Positions 15,400 to 23,521 of a stretch of DNA of 64,000 nt are shown piece by piece. The DNA is from Streptomyces sp. NBC_01262. Lineage in GTDB: Bacteria; Actinomycetota; Actinomycetes; Streptomycetales; Streptomycetaceae. Both the position numbers and the translations under genes were made by a program. The number at the start of each line of letters is the position of its first letter. Positions within the stretch are counted from its first letter, which is position 1. The notes below the pieces were generated by a model. The model was not told the DNA's origin. It saw nothing but the letters and a program-made list of their open reading frames with translations, and searched no databases. The stretch lies in contig NZ_CP108462.1 in NCBI RefSeq assembly GCF_036226365.1, positions 186,001-250,000 of the forward strand, given 5' to 3'.

Positions 15400-16937
15400 G
15401 CCGCCCATACGCCACCGACGAGCAGTACGAACGCTGGTACATGGCCGAGTGCTGCCGCTGCGGCCGACGAAGGCACAAGGCCGGCACCTGGCCGGACGGA
15501 TACGTCTGCCGGACCTGTTCGGACCGCGCGGTGCGAACGCGAGGCATCTGCCCAGGATGCGGCCAGGACCGGGCGCTACCCGGGCTTCACTCCGTCGACG
15601 GCTCCGCGATCTGCACGACCTGCGCCGGCTTCTCCCAGACCTTCGACTGCTCGCGCTGCGGCATCGAGGGCAAACTCCTCGGCGGACGGCTCTGCGAACG
15701 CTGCACGCTCACCGACCGGCTCACCGCCCTCCTGGACGACGGCACGGGCCGCGTCCGTCCCTCACTGACGCCCCTGTTCAACCTGTTGATGGCGATGGAC
15801 AAGCCCAGAAGCGGCCTGGCCTGGTTGGAGATGCGCCGCAACCAGCCGGGAAACGCCTCCGAGATGCTGCGGCGGCTCGGCCTCGGACAGCTACCTCTGA
15901 CCCGCGATGCCTTTCACGAACTCCAGCCCTGGCGGGCAGCGGCTCATCTGGAAGAACTCCTGATGGCCAGCGGAGTCCTGCCCGCTGTCGACAAGTACCT
16001 CTGCTCCTTCGATCGCTGGCTGCCCAGCCACCTGGCCGGCATCAGCGACTCCGAGCACACCAAGACGATCAAGCTCTTCGCAGCCTGGCACGTCCTTCCC
16101 CATCTGCGGGCACGGGCCGACCGAAGCCACATCACGCCGAGCGTCCGCCGCTTCGCGGCCGAGCAGATCAAGCACGCGACGGCCTTCCTACAGTGGCTCG
16201 GGGCACGGAACCGCACCCTCCCATCCTGCGGCCAGACCGACATCGACGCCTGGTACGCCGAGAACAACGAGCACAGCCGCACCTGCCTCAGGGCCTTCCT
16301 CAACTGGGCCATGCAGAGCCGCCAGTGCCGACGCTCGCTCTCCATCCCCGTGATGAACGTCTCCCGACGAGCCGCACTGAGCGAGAACGAGCGCCTGAAT
16401 GCACTCGGCCGGCTGCTGGCCGATGCAGACACGCCGATGCGTCTGCGTGTCGCCGGTCTCATCGTCCTCCTCTACGCGCAACCCCTAACCCAGATCGTCC
16501 AGTTGACGGTCGACGACGTGCTCAACGACGGAGAAGTGACGCTTCTACGGCTCGGGGAACCCGCCTCACCTGTCCCCGAGCCAGTCGCATCCCTGTTGCT
16601 GGAGTACATCGCAGACCGCGACAACATGAACACCGCGACCAACCAGGCGTCCCGCTGGCTCTTCCCCGGCCGCCGGGCAGGCCAGCCTGTCCGCCCCGAT
16701 CACCTGTCCGCGCTCTTGGGCGAGATCGGCGTCCCGGTCACCGCCTCCCGCGGCGCCGCCATCCGACAGCAACTCCTTGAGCTGCCCGCCCCCGTCGTCG
16801 CGGACGCCCTCGGCTACCACGACAAGACCACCAGCCGCCTCCTCAAGGAGACCGGCGGGGCATGGAGCCGATACGCCGCTGTTGATCACACACGGTCACC
16901 GGCGGGTTGGGTTCCTCGGGAAACTGGTGATAGTTGA
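15396..16937 (+). CDS. Zinc-ribbon protein with degenerate tyrosine-recombinase fold (ZnR2)
   Basis: A 513-residue shorter relative of ZnR1. The N-terminal 110 residues carry about three zinc-ribbon pairs (CCRCGRRRHKAG, CRTCSDRAV, CPGCGQDRALPG, CTTCAG, CSRCGIEG, CERC). The rest matches ZnR1 in order: AAHLEELLMASGVLP, a core-binding-like domain (LPSCGQTDIDAWYAE), then LRVAGLIVLLYAQPLTQIV, SRWLFPGRRAGQPV and PAPVVADALGYHDKTTSRLL. Catalytic residues of tyrosine recombinases are not recognisable. The 300-residue size difference to ZnR1 lies mainly in the number of zinc ribbons. The stop lies inside the putative right-end repeat of the outer element. Confidence 0.8.
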   Translation: MSRPYATDEQYERWYMAECCRCGRRRHKAGTWPDGYVCRTCSDRAVRTRGICPGCGQDRALPGLHSVDGSAICTTCAGFSQTFDCSRCGIEGKLLGGRLCERCTLTDRLTALLDDGTGRVRPSLTPLFNLLMAMDKPRSGLAWLEMRRNQPGNASEMLRRLGLGQLPLTRDAFHELQPWRAAAHLEELLMASGVLPAVDKYLCSFDRWLPSHLAGISDSEHTKTIKLFAAWHVLPHLRARADRSHITPSVRRFAAEQIKHATAFLQWLGARNRTLPSCGQTDIDAWYAENNEHSRTCLRAFLNWAMQSRQCRRSLSIPVMNVSRRAALSENERLNALGRLLADADTPMRLRVAGLIVLLYAQPLTQIVQLTVDDVLNDGEVTLLRLGEPASPVPEPVASLLLEYIADRDNMNTATNQASRWLFPGRRAGQPVRPDHLSALLGEIGVPVTASRGAAIRQQLLELPAPVVADALGYHDKTTSRLLKETGGAWSRYAAVDHTRSPAGWVPRETGDS

Positions 16938-16960
16938 TGCGAGAGCCCATCAGTACCGAG
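16915..16960 (+). repeat. Putative right end of the outer element
   Basis: Interrupted inverted repeat CTCGG-gaa-ACTGGTG (16915-16929) and CATCAGT-a-CCGAG (16948-16960). Between and within the arms AGTTGATGCGAGAGCCCATC resembles the site at 17643 (AGTTGAATACGCGAGCCCAC). It overlaps the end of the ZnR2 gene. Confidence 0.55.
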
Positions 16961-17082
16961 GCCGCGCCCGCAGCGGTTGTTGTCCGTCGGCGGGAGCGGC
17001 TCCAGACGCTGCAGCTCCGGCTCTGTCAGATCCCCCGAAAGTCATACAACGGCCAACGAATCAGTGGACGGCATGGACACGG

Positions 17083-17493
17083 TCAGCACCTGCAATGCCA
17101 CCACGCCAACTCCGGATCTGCCATCGGCTCCTGATGCGTTCGCCCAAGAAGGACCACGTCCAGGCGCTCGATCTGCACTCGGAGTTCGGCGGCGGCCCTT
17201 GGCGGCAGCATGAACAGAGCCTCTTGCAGCTTGTCCCGGGCCCAGCCCTCCCCGCAGCACGGGCAGGTGAACTCAGCCTCCCACCGCCTCCACCGGCGCT
17301 TGGTGCCGTGGACGCGCACGGACCACACGCTCAGCGCCGCTGACACGATGCCCGGAGACAATCGCTCCCGTTCGAGCACACGGACGGCGGCATTCGCCGC
17401 CCCCGACAGACCTGGGACATCGCGATACCGCCCCCAGGGTTTTCCCCCGCCACGTTCCCGCAGCCGAAGTGAAGCTGGTGTTTTACGCGGCAC
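17083..17493 (-). CDS. Conserved hypothetical protein with CPCC motif
   Basis: A 136-residue GTG-started protein preceded by GAAGGGG. It has one CPCC motif (WEAEFTCPCCGEGWARDKL), followed by a helical region (QEALFMLPPRAAAELRVQIE) and a C-terminal DPELAWWHCRC. The pattern resembles a common streptomycete hypothetical family; function unknown. It lies between two element-end-like sites, so it may be cargo of a further element or a chromosomal gene left between insertions. Confidence 0.6.
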   Translation of the reverse strand: MPRKTPASLRLRERGGGKPWGRYRDVPGLSGAANAAVRVLERERLSPGIVSAALSVWSVRVHGTKRRWRRWEAEFTCPCCGEGWARDKLQEALFMLPPRAAAELRVQIERLDVVLLGRTHQEPMADPELAWWHCRC

Positions 17494-17628
17494 GGCCCCT
17501 TCGGATACAAGTCATGGACGGCATCCTCCCACAGTCCAAGATCGGCCAGGCAGAACCTAACCCACAGGCGGTTGCCTCTGTGACACCACCCTCACAGTCA
17601 CACAACGTTACGGACGCGTGAGTCAGGT

Positions 17629-17672
17629 CCGAGAACTGGCGACAGTTGAATACGCGAGCCCACCAGTATCGG
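17629..17672 (+). repeat. Third element-end-like site, next to a TetR gene
   Basis: CCGAGAACTGGCG (17629-17641) and the inverted CCCACCAGTATCGG (17659-17672) enclose ACAGTTGAATACGCGAG. It aligns with the right ends at 14944 and 16915. It stops 34 bp from the 3' end of the TetR gene, with no recombinase gene left beside it, so it may be an old element boundary or an unoccupied target. Confidence 0.5.
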
Positions 17673-17705
17673 CCCCCGTCTTTGGCCTGTCCAGTGCAAC
17701 GCAGG

Positions 17706-18377
17706 TCAGCGGCGGGGTAGCACGCCCAGGAGGGTCGCGGTCAGGGCCAGCTTCAAGGAGTCCTTCAGCTCCAAGTGGAAGCGGGCCAGGTCGGGCTCGG
17801 CCTGGTAGGCCGCCTGCAGGCTGGGTGGGGGTGTGCTGTACGCCGACAGCGCGCCGGCCATGACCACGGTATGCAGGCTGAACAGTGTCGCGTTCTCGCC
17901 CAGCTCCGGCAGGTACTTCTGGATCAGGGCGGTCATGGTTGTCAGTCGGTCCAGGGAGGCTCGCTTGTAGCGCGCTACGACCTCGACGGAGACGTTGTGT
18001 TCCAGGACGCTGCCCTGTGCGCCGAAGAGGTCGCACAGCACCACCCGGCCGGAGAGTGAGCGGCTGAGGGTCTCGGCCACCGCTGCCGCTCGCTCGGCCA
18101 TGGGTAGATTTTCGTCGATGCCGGCGGCCAACTCGCCTGCCAGTTCCGTCAGCCATTCCTGCAGGAAGCGGTCCAGCAGTTCCAGCAGCACCGCCTCGCG
18201 AGACTCGAAGTAGCGCAGCACGTTCGGCTTCGCCAGGCCTACCCGGCGGCTGAGCTCGTTCAGGGTGACCGCGGCCACGGGCATCTCGTCGAGCATCGCC
18301 GACGCCATGTCGAGGATCGCCCGTCGGCGGATCTCCCGCTGCTCCTCGGTTCGCGCCCGCTGGAAAGTCACGATCAC
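17706..18377 (-). CDS. TetR-family repressor
   Basis: A 223-residue TetR regulator. The N-terminal HTH (AAVTLNELSRRVGLAKPNVL, RYFESREAVLLELL) binds DNA; the C-terminal helical domain (YKRASLDRLTTMTALIQKYL) senses an unknown ligand. It is divergent from the SDR gene at 18481, and a perfect palindrome lies between their starts, so it most likely represses the SDR gene and itself. Confidence 0.9.
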   Translation of the reverse strand: MIVTFQRARTEEQREIRRRAILDMASAMLDEMPVAAVTLNELSRRVGLAKPNVLRYFESREAVLLELLDRFLQEWLTELAGELAAGIDENLPMAERAAAVAETLSRSLSGRVVLCDLFGAQGSVLEHNVSVEVVARYKRASLDRLTTMTALIQKYLPELGENATLFSLHTVVMAGALSAYSTPPPSLQAAYQAEPDLARFHLELKDSLKLALTATLLGVLPRR

Positions 18378-18397
18378 CAGCCTAACTTAGGTACCTG

Positions 18398-18418
18398 CGG
18401 TACGTTGACAACGTACCG
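18398..18418. promoter_or_regulatory. TetR operator palindrome
   Basis: Perfect 10-bp arms CGGTACGTTG and CAACGTACCG around one A. A further half-site TTCGGTACGTTA lies at 18450-18461, closer to the SDR start. The pair fits cooperative or dual-promoter repression. Confidence 0.8.
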
Positions 18419-18480
18419 AAAGTACTTTAACGTCGTCAACACAAGATACCTTCGGTACGTTAGCTAGTTGGGAGCCTGAC

Positions 18481-19428
18481 ATGAGCGAGAAGTGGACGAC
18501 GGCGAATATTCCGGACCAGCGCGGGCGGGTGGCCGTGGTGACCGGGGCCAACACCGGACTGGGGTACGAGACCGCCAAGGCGCTCGCCGAGCGCGGGGCG
18601 TCCGTGGTGCTCGCCGTGCGCAACGTCGAGAAGGGCGAGCAGGCCGCGGCCCGCATGACCGGCGACGTGACCGTGCAGGCGCTGGACCTGACCTCGCTCG
18701 ACTCCGTCCGGACCGCCGCGGCGGCACTGCGGTCCCGGCTCGACCGGATCGACCTGCTGATCAACAACGCCGGCGTGATGTACACCCCGAAGCAGGCCAC
18801 CCGGGACGGTTTCGAGATGCAGTTCGGCACCAACCACCTCGGCCACTTCGCGCTCACCGGGCTGCTGCTGGACCTGATGCTGCCGGTGCCCGGCTCGCGC
18901 GTGGTGACGGTCAGCAGCACCGGCCACCGCATCCGCGCCGCGATCCACTTCGACGACCTGCAGTGGGAGCGGTCGTACAGCCGGGTCGCCGCCTACGGTC
19001 AGTCCAAGCTGGCCAACCTGATGTTCACATACGAGCTGCAGCGCCGGCTCGCCACGCACGGCACCACCGCCGCGTTGGCCGCGCACCCCGGCATTTCCAG
19101 CACCGAGCTCGCCCGCAACACCCCCGCAGCCCTCCGGCTTCCGCTCACCTGGCTCGCGCCGCTGATCACCCAGACGCCGGCGATGGGCGCACTGCCGACC
19201 CTGCGCGCCGCCACCGACCCCGCCGCCCTCGGCGGCCAGTACTACGGTCCCGGCGGACGCAACGAGGTCATGGGCCACCCCCGGCTGGTCACCTCCAGCC
19301 CGGAGTCGTACGAGGCAGCCGTCCAGCAGCGGCTGTGGGCCGTCTCCGAAGACCTCACCGGGGTGAAGTTCCCCGTCGCCCAGTCCAAGCAGAACTCGTC
19401 CCCCTCCGGATCAGCCACCACGATGTAG
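18481..19428 (+). CDS. Short-chain dehydrogenase/reductase
   Basis: A 315-residue classical SDR, retinol-dehydrogenase-like. The NAD(P)-binding motif is TGANTGLG, NNAGVM follows, and the catalytic residues are Ser in VVTVSST and the Tyr/Lys of YGQSKLAN. HPG after strand 6 and the long C-terminal part are as in this subgroup. GGGAG precedes the ATG. It is controlled by the divergent TetR repressor. The substrate is unknown. Confidence 0.9.
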   Translation: MSEKWTTANIPDQRGRVAVVTGANTGLGYETAKALAERGASVVLAVRNVEKGEQAAARMTGDVTVQALDLTSLDSVRTAAAALRSRLDRIDLLINNAGVMYTPKQATRDGFEMQFGTNHLGHFALTGLLLDLMLPVPGSRVVTVSSTGHRIRAAIHFDDLQWERSYSRVAAYGQSKLANLMFTYELQRRLATHGTTAALAAHPGISSTELARNTPAALRLPLTWLAPLITQTPAMGALPTLRAATDPAALGGQYYGPGGRNEVMGHPRLVTSSPESYEAAVQQRLWAVSEDLTGVKFPVAQSKQNSSPSGSATTM

Positions 19429-19526
19429 CTTGCGCCGACAGGAGGCGTCGGCTCGTCGCCGTGCAAGCCGAGTGCGGCGCGTACGTCCAGGTGCAGGCGG
19501 TTGTTGCGGTGATCGACGACCGCCAC
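19385..19526 (-). pseudogene. Remnant of a VOC/glyoxalase-like gene
   Basis: About 47 codons (HRNNRLHLDVRAALGL, PVGASYIVVADPEGDEFCLD) match the last strands of small glyoxalase-fold proteins. The N-terminal part is missing and the frame runs into the antisense of the SDR gene. Read as a decayed gene fragment. Confidence 0.45.
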
Positions 19527-19544
19527 CTGCCGCTTTCCTTGTCT

Positions 19545-20054
19545 TCAGACGAACGGCTTCCGTTCTGGAACTCTGCCGGCCACCGCCGGGGGCGCCGTCC
19601 CCCCAACGGCGCTGCCGCCCGCCGCACGGTCGATGGCGCGCAGCTCGTCGAGGCTGTCGGCGAGGGTGCGGCCTGCCAATGCGCCGAGGACGGCTGCCTC
19701 GGTCTCGCCGGTGAGGCCGGCGAAGTACTCGGCGGAGTGGTTGGTGACCAGGCACTCCCGGGGTCCCTCCGGCCGGGGGGCCCACAGCGGCTTGTCGCCG
19801 ATGGATGAGCGGTAGATCTCTCCCAGCGTGATCCGGTCCGCGGACCGGCCGAGGCGGACACCCCCACTGCGGCCCTTGATGGACGCGACGAGACCGTCCT
19901 GCACCAGCGGGACCATCAGCTTGCGCACGAGGCTCGGGTTCGTGTCCAGACTCCTGGCGAGCTGGGTCGAGCTGAGGACGGGACTGCCCTGCTCCTCGGC
20001 ATGGCCCAGCAGGAGCATGGCCTTCAGCGAGCTGGAGAACCTCACGTCCAGCAT
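19545..20054 (-). CDS. Rrf2-family transcriptional regulator
   Basis: A 169-residue Rrf2 protein: RFSSSLKAMLLLGHAEEQ, STQLARSLDTNPSLVRKLM (recognition helix), VASIKGRSGGVRLGR (wing). Only one Cys is present in the region where iron-sulphur members (IscR, NsrR) carry three, so it is probably a cluster-free sensor. It is divergent from the SnoaL-like gene at 20248; a small palindrome lies between. Confidence 0.9.
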   Translation of the reverse strand: MLDVRFSSSLKAMLLLGHAEEQGSPVLSSTQLARSLDTNPSLVRKLMVPLVQDGLVASIKGRSGGVRLGRSADRITLGEIYRSSIGDKPLWAPRPEGPRECLVTNHSAEYFAGLTGETEAAVLGALAGRTLADSLDELRAIDRAAGGSAVGGTAPPAVAGRVPERKPFV

Positions 20055-20111
20055 GCTCGTACCCCTGTCTTCCGTCGCTTGGTCCGGGTGGCTCCCGACA
20101 CCCCCATATTA

Positions 20112-20128
20112 GCAACTCTTACAGTTGC
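20112..20128. promoter_or_regulatory. Candidate Rrf2 operator
   Basis: GCAACT and AGTTGC separated by CTTAC, 58 bp upstream of the Rrf2 start, in an AT-richer intergenic patch. Confidence 0.5.
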
Positions 20129-20247
20129 ACTTCCGACCAAGGATATGTACTTTTCACACATGCAGATTGTGGCCGCCCAACCCGGTCGCCCGTCTGCAGC
20201 ACAAGCCCGGACACCGACAGGCACCACGCACAGAACCGGAGAATCCG

Positions 20248-20724
20248 ATGAGCGCCGAGAACGAGATCAGGGAGATCGTTTCCCGATACACCCGGGCTGC
20301 GGACCAGCGCGACGGCGAGGCGCTGGCGAAGCTCTACGAGACCGACGCAGTCGTCGAGGTCCATTACCACCGCGGGCCCGACGGGACGGAGTTGCTGGGG
20401 ACCCTCTCCGGAGGGGCGCAGATCGCAGCGGCCATGTCCACGGCCATGGCGCCGCACCCGCCCCTGGGCTGGAGCCACCACACCACCTACGACCATCTGG
20501 TCTCCGTCGACGGCGACGAGGCCGGCATCGACACCCAGTTCATCACCTTCGACGTCGTCGGAACCAGGAAGCCCGAGGGCGGGTGGCCCGCCGGCACCTT
20601 CGGCGCCCAGGGCACCATCAAGCCCATCGAGTCCGGGTACTACCGCTTCACCTTCCGCCGAACCGACGGCGTCTGGCGCATCCGCCACCAGGACGTCATC
20701 CACGACATCCCCTACGTCTTCTGA
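20248..20724 (+). CDS. SnoaL/NTF2-like protein
   Basis: A 158-residue NTF2-fold protein (EIREIVSRYTRAADQRDGEA, LYETDAVVEVHYH, GWSHHTTYDHLVSVDGD, YYRFTFRRTDGVWRIRHQD). Such nuclear-transport-factor-2-like proteins bind or isomerise small hydrophobic molecules; the His pair in WSHHTT is typical of the SnoaL_4 branch. The ATG at 20248 is chosen because the upstream codons have no protein-like composition. It is transcribed away from the Rrf2 gene and ends at a strong terminator. Confidence 0.8.
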   Translation: MSAENEIREIVSRYTRAADQRDGEALAKLYETDAVVEVHYHRGPDGTELLGTLSGGAQIAAAMSTAMAPHPPLGWSHHTTYDHLVSVDGDEAGIDTQFITFDVVGTRKPEGGWPAGTFGAQGTIKPIESGYYRFTFRRTDGVWRIRHQDVIHDIPYVF

Positions 20725-20751
20725 TCACCCTGCCGCCCGTGTCCCCGTCAC

Positions 20752-20795
20752 CCGCCGGCTGGCTGTCGACCCAGGAGACGACAGCCAGCCGGCGG
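20752..20795. terminator. Strong hairpin terminator
   Basis: Perfect 17-bp arms CCGCCGGCTGGCTGTCG (20752-20768) and its complement (20779-20795), 10-bp loop, just after the SnoaL-like gene. Confidence 0.8.
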
Positions 20796-20834
20796 TACGG
20801 GCCCACGGCGGCCTGACCGGGAGGTTTTCCAGAC

Positions 20835-21518
20835 ATGGCGACGCTAGGACTCATCGGCAGTGGAAACATCGGTGGCACGCTCGCCCGTCTGGCGGTCGAC
20901 GCCGGCCTGGACGTCGTACTCAGCAACTCGCGGGGGCCGCAGACGCTTTCCGACCTCGTGGACGAACTGGGGCCGCAGGCCCGTGCGGCCACTCCCGCAC
21001 AGGCGGCAGCCGCCGGGGACTGGGTCGTCGTGACGATCCCGGTCGGTGCCATTGGGACGGTTCCCCAGGAGCCCCTCGTCGGCAAGACGGTCATCGACAC
21101 CGGTAACTACTACGCCCCGCGTGACGGCACCATCCCGGAACTCCAGGCGCGGGAGCTCACCGACAGCGAGATACTCCAGCGGCACCTGGCCCAGGCGCAC
21201 GTCGTGAAGGCGTTCAACAACATCCACTACCGACATCTGGCAGCCCTGCCGCGGCCCTTGGACGCGGCCGACCGCACCACCCTGCCGATCGCCGGCGACG
21301 ACCCGGGCGCAAAGAAGCAAGCCGTCGAGTTGCTCTCGCTGCTCGGGTACGACTCCGTGGACATGGGGCCGCTCGCCGAGAGCTGGCGCTCACAACTGGG
21401 CACTCCGGTCTTCTGCGCGCCCTACGCTGTGACCAAGGACGACCAGTACAGGAACCAGCCGGCCGCTCCCGCCTCCGCCGCCGAGATCGGCGCGGCGCTG
21501 GCGTCGGCACGGCGCTGA
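20835..21518 (+). CDS. F420-dependent NADP reductase-like oxidoreductase
   Basis: A 227-residue protein of the NADPH:F420 reductase-like family. The Rossmann motif is GLIGSGNIGGTLA with NSRGP binding the NADP phosphate; VVVTIPVGAI and GKTVIDTGNYY follow, and VVKAFNNIH is the family signature. GGGAGG precedes the ATG. Whether F420 is the partner is not visible. It follows the terminator and is probably a separate transcript. Confidence 0.85.
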   Translation: MATLGLIGSGNIGGTLARLAVDAGLDVVLSNSRGPQTLSDLVDELGPQARAATPAQAAAAGDWVVVTIPVGAIGTVPQEPLVGKTVIDTGNYYAPRDGTIPELQARELTDSEILQRHLAQAHVVKAFNNIHYRHLAALPRPLDAADRTTLPIAGDDPGAKKQAVELLSLLGYDSVDMGPLAESWRSQLGTPVFCAPYAVTKDDQYRNQPAAPASAAEIGAALASARR

Positions 21519-21566
21519 GCCACGAACGCCTGCCGGCTTCGAAGGCCGGACCAAGACAGTCTGGCC

Positions 21567-21977
21567 TCAGCCCAACAGCACTGCGGTGAGATCCACCTCG
21601 ACGAGCTGTCCGCTGAAGCCGAGCTGTGCGACGCCCAGGAGCGTGCTGGCCGTGGTGAACGCCGTACCGATGACCGAACTGGTGAGGCGGCGCCATGCGG
21701 CGCCCAGGACGGCGGTGTCGTCGCTGCACACGTAGATCACCGAGCGTACGACATGCTGCGGTTGGGCTCCGACCGCGGCCAAGGCGGTCAGTGCGTTGGC
21801 CGCGACCTGGTCGATCTGCCTGTCGAGGGAACCCGCGCCGACGAGTGATCCATGGCGGTCGAGTGGGCACTGTCCCGCCAAGTAGGCCGTCCGGCCGGCC
21901 TCGACCACGGTGATGTGGTGATAGCCGGGCGTCTCATGCAGCTGGTCGGGGTTGATACGGGTGATCTCCGCGCTCAT
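21567..21977 (-). CDS. RidA (YjgF/YER057c/UK114) family protein
   Basis: A 136-residue RidA-like protein: YHHITVVEAGRTAYLAGQCP, DQVAANALTALAAVGA, VVRSVIYVC and FSGQLVEVDLTAVL. Members deaminate reactive enamines and imines from PLP enzymes. The conserved catalytic Arg position is not unambiguous here, so it may belong to a divergent subgroup. ATG 21977 is preferred over 22013 because CGGGGG precedes it. Confidence 0.8.
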   Translation of the reverse strand: MSAEITRINPDQLHETPGYHHITVVEAGRTAYLAGQCPLDRHGSLVGAGSLDRQIDQVAANALTALAAVGAQPQHVVRSVIYVCSDDTAVLGAAWRRLTSSVIGTAFTTASTLLGVAQLGFSGQLVEVDLTAVLLG

Positions 21978-22159
21978 GCCCCCGAGTCTGGTGGACCCGC
22001 TGTCGCCGTGCACTGCAATTACCTGCCCTCCTCGTTGGAGCGTGGGGACGATGGGGAGCGGTCAGGAACTGAACTGATGCAGCACACGTCTCTCGCACCA
22101 TGCATTCTGACGAGCACCAAGAGCACGCGGGCTCCACAGGGCTCACCTCGCCGTCCGCG

Positions 22160-22882
22160 ATGACTGCGGATCCGCCGAAGGTCAACGACTACAACAGTTT
22201 CGCCGAGGCGTACACAGCCGAAAATGAAACCAACCTCGTCAATGCCTACTACGAGCGGCCCGCGATGCTGGCCCTCGCCGGAGAGGTGGCCGGCCGGCGG
22301 ATCCTCGATGCCGGCTGCGGCGCCGGGCCCCTGTTCGCGGCGCTGCGTGACCGTGGCGCCATCGTGAGCGGCTTTGACGCGAGTGCCGGGATGCTGGAGC
22401 TGGCCCGGCGGCGACTCGGTGACGGTGCGGACCTGCGGGTGGTCGACCTGGGCGGCCCGCTTCCCTACCCTGACGACACGTTCGACGATGTCGTCGCGTC
22501 CCTGGTGCTGCACTACCTGGAGGACTGGGGGCCGGCGCTGACCGAGCTGCGGCGCGTACTCAAGCCCGGCGGTCGGCTGATCGCGTCCGTCGACCATCCC
22601 TTCGCCATCATCACCATGCACCGCCAGGCCGGCCGGGAGGCCCAGTATCTCGACACCACCAACTGGACCGAAGAGTGGACCCTGGGGGGCCAGACCGCCC
22701 TGATGAGTATCTGGCACAGGCCGCTGCACGCGATGATCGAGGCCTTCACCGGGGCGGGCTTCCGGATAACGGTCATCAGCGAGCCAGACCCTGATCCGGC
22801 CGCCCGCGAGCTGTTCCCCGAAGCCATTGCGGCCCAGCCGCGCTTCCTGTGCTTCCTGTTCTTCGTCCTGCAGGCCGACTAG
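22160..22882 (+). CDS. Class I SAM-dependent methyltransferase
   Basis: About 240 residues. Motif I is ILDAGCGAGP, the acidic ribose-binding end of strand 2 is VSGFDAS, and RVLKPGGRLIASV is motif IV/post-IV of the Methyltransf_11/25 type. The conserved part begins with VNDYNSFAEAYTAENE, so ATG 22160 is preferred; ATG 22100 in frame adds 20 residues. The acceptor is unknown. Confidence 0.85.
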   Translation: MTADPPKVNDYNSFAEAYTAENETNLVNAYYERPAMLALAGEVAGRRILDAGCGAGPLFAALRDRGAIVSGFDASAGMLELARRRLGDGADLRVVDLGGPLPYPDDTFDDVVASLVLHYLEDWGPALTELRRVLKPGGRLIASVDHPFAIITMHRQAGREAQYLDTTNWTEEWTLGGQTALMSIWHRPLHAMIEAFTGAGFRITVISEPDPDPAARELFPEAIAAQPRFLCFLFFVLQAD

Positions 22883-22954
22883 GCCGTTGGGCTCGTCGGG
22901 CTGGGCATGGGGCGGGGCCGGCCCTCACCTCCATGACCTCGTCGTGAACAGCGT

Positions 22955-23434
22955 CTAACGCGCGGCCGGATCCACGTACCGCGCAGCTGGTCCGGGGCGG
23001 GTGCGGGCCTCCGGCGGTATGAGCGGGCCGTGGCCCGCGGTGCAGGTGACCACGGCTTGCACGGGCTCGCCGCACTCGGCATGCGTGACCTCCATGGGCG
23101 TACCCTCTGCATCCGCCTCATAGCGGTCCCCCCACTGCTTGAGGGCGATCATCGCAGGCCACAGGTCCCAGCCCTTGCGGGTGACGCGGTACTCATTGCG
23201 GGTGCGGCTGCCGGGCTCGTTGTAGGGGACAGTGCGCATGATCCCTGCCTCGACGAGCTTGCGCAGCCGGTCGGCCAGCACGCTCTCGGACAGCCCGACG
23301 TGTCGGCGGAAGTCGTCGAAGCGCCGTACGCCGTTCATGGCATCCCGCAGGACCAGCAGCGACCACTTCTCGCCCACGAGGTCGAGAGTGCGCTGGATCG
23401 TGCAGTTCTCCGTACTTATCTGGAGCCATGTCAT
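22955..23434 (-). CDS. HxlR-family transcriptional regulator
   Basis: A 159-residue winged-helix regulator: IQRTLDLVGEKWSLLVLRDA, RFDDFRRHVGLSESVLADRL (recognition helix), NEYRVTRKGWDLWPAMIAL. Cys11 near the N-terminus matches the redox-reactive Cys of HypR/QorR-type members, so it may sense electrophiles or oxidants. It is divergent from the thioesterase gene at 23522 with 87 bp between. Confidence 0.9.
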   Translation of the reverse strand: MTWLQISTENCTIQRTLDLVGEKWSLLVLRDAMNGVRRFDDFRRHVGLSESVLADRLRKLVEAGIMRTVPYNEPGSRTRNEYRVTRKGWDLWPAMIALKQWGDRYEADAEGTPMEVTHAECGEPVQAVVTCTAGHGPLIPPEARTRPGPAARYVDPAAR

Positions 23435-23521
23435 GCGCCCATCCTAGGCTGGCTTCGGCATTGACATCCAGATCTGGCGCTGGCTAGCTTTGAAATAAGA
23501 AGTCAGATCGATGGAGGATCC

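Larger units (their letters stand above)
8723..16960 (+). mobile_element. Outer recombinase-HTH-zinc-ribbon element (interrupted)
   Basis: Removing the 5-kb inner element rejoins recombinase A1 to its tail, which then overlaps the HTH gene at 15064 by ATGA, followed by the zinc-ribbon gene, again by ATGA. The right end is placed at the inverted repeat 16915-16960. The left end is uncertain: it may be near 8723-8741 (AATTGCATC shared with the inner left end) or at the palindrome 8909-8947. Estimated size without the insert is about 3.2 kb. Confidence 0.55.
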
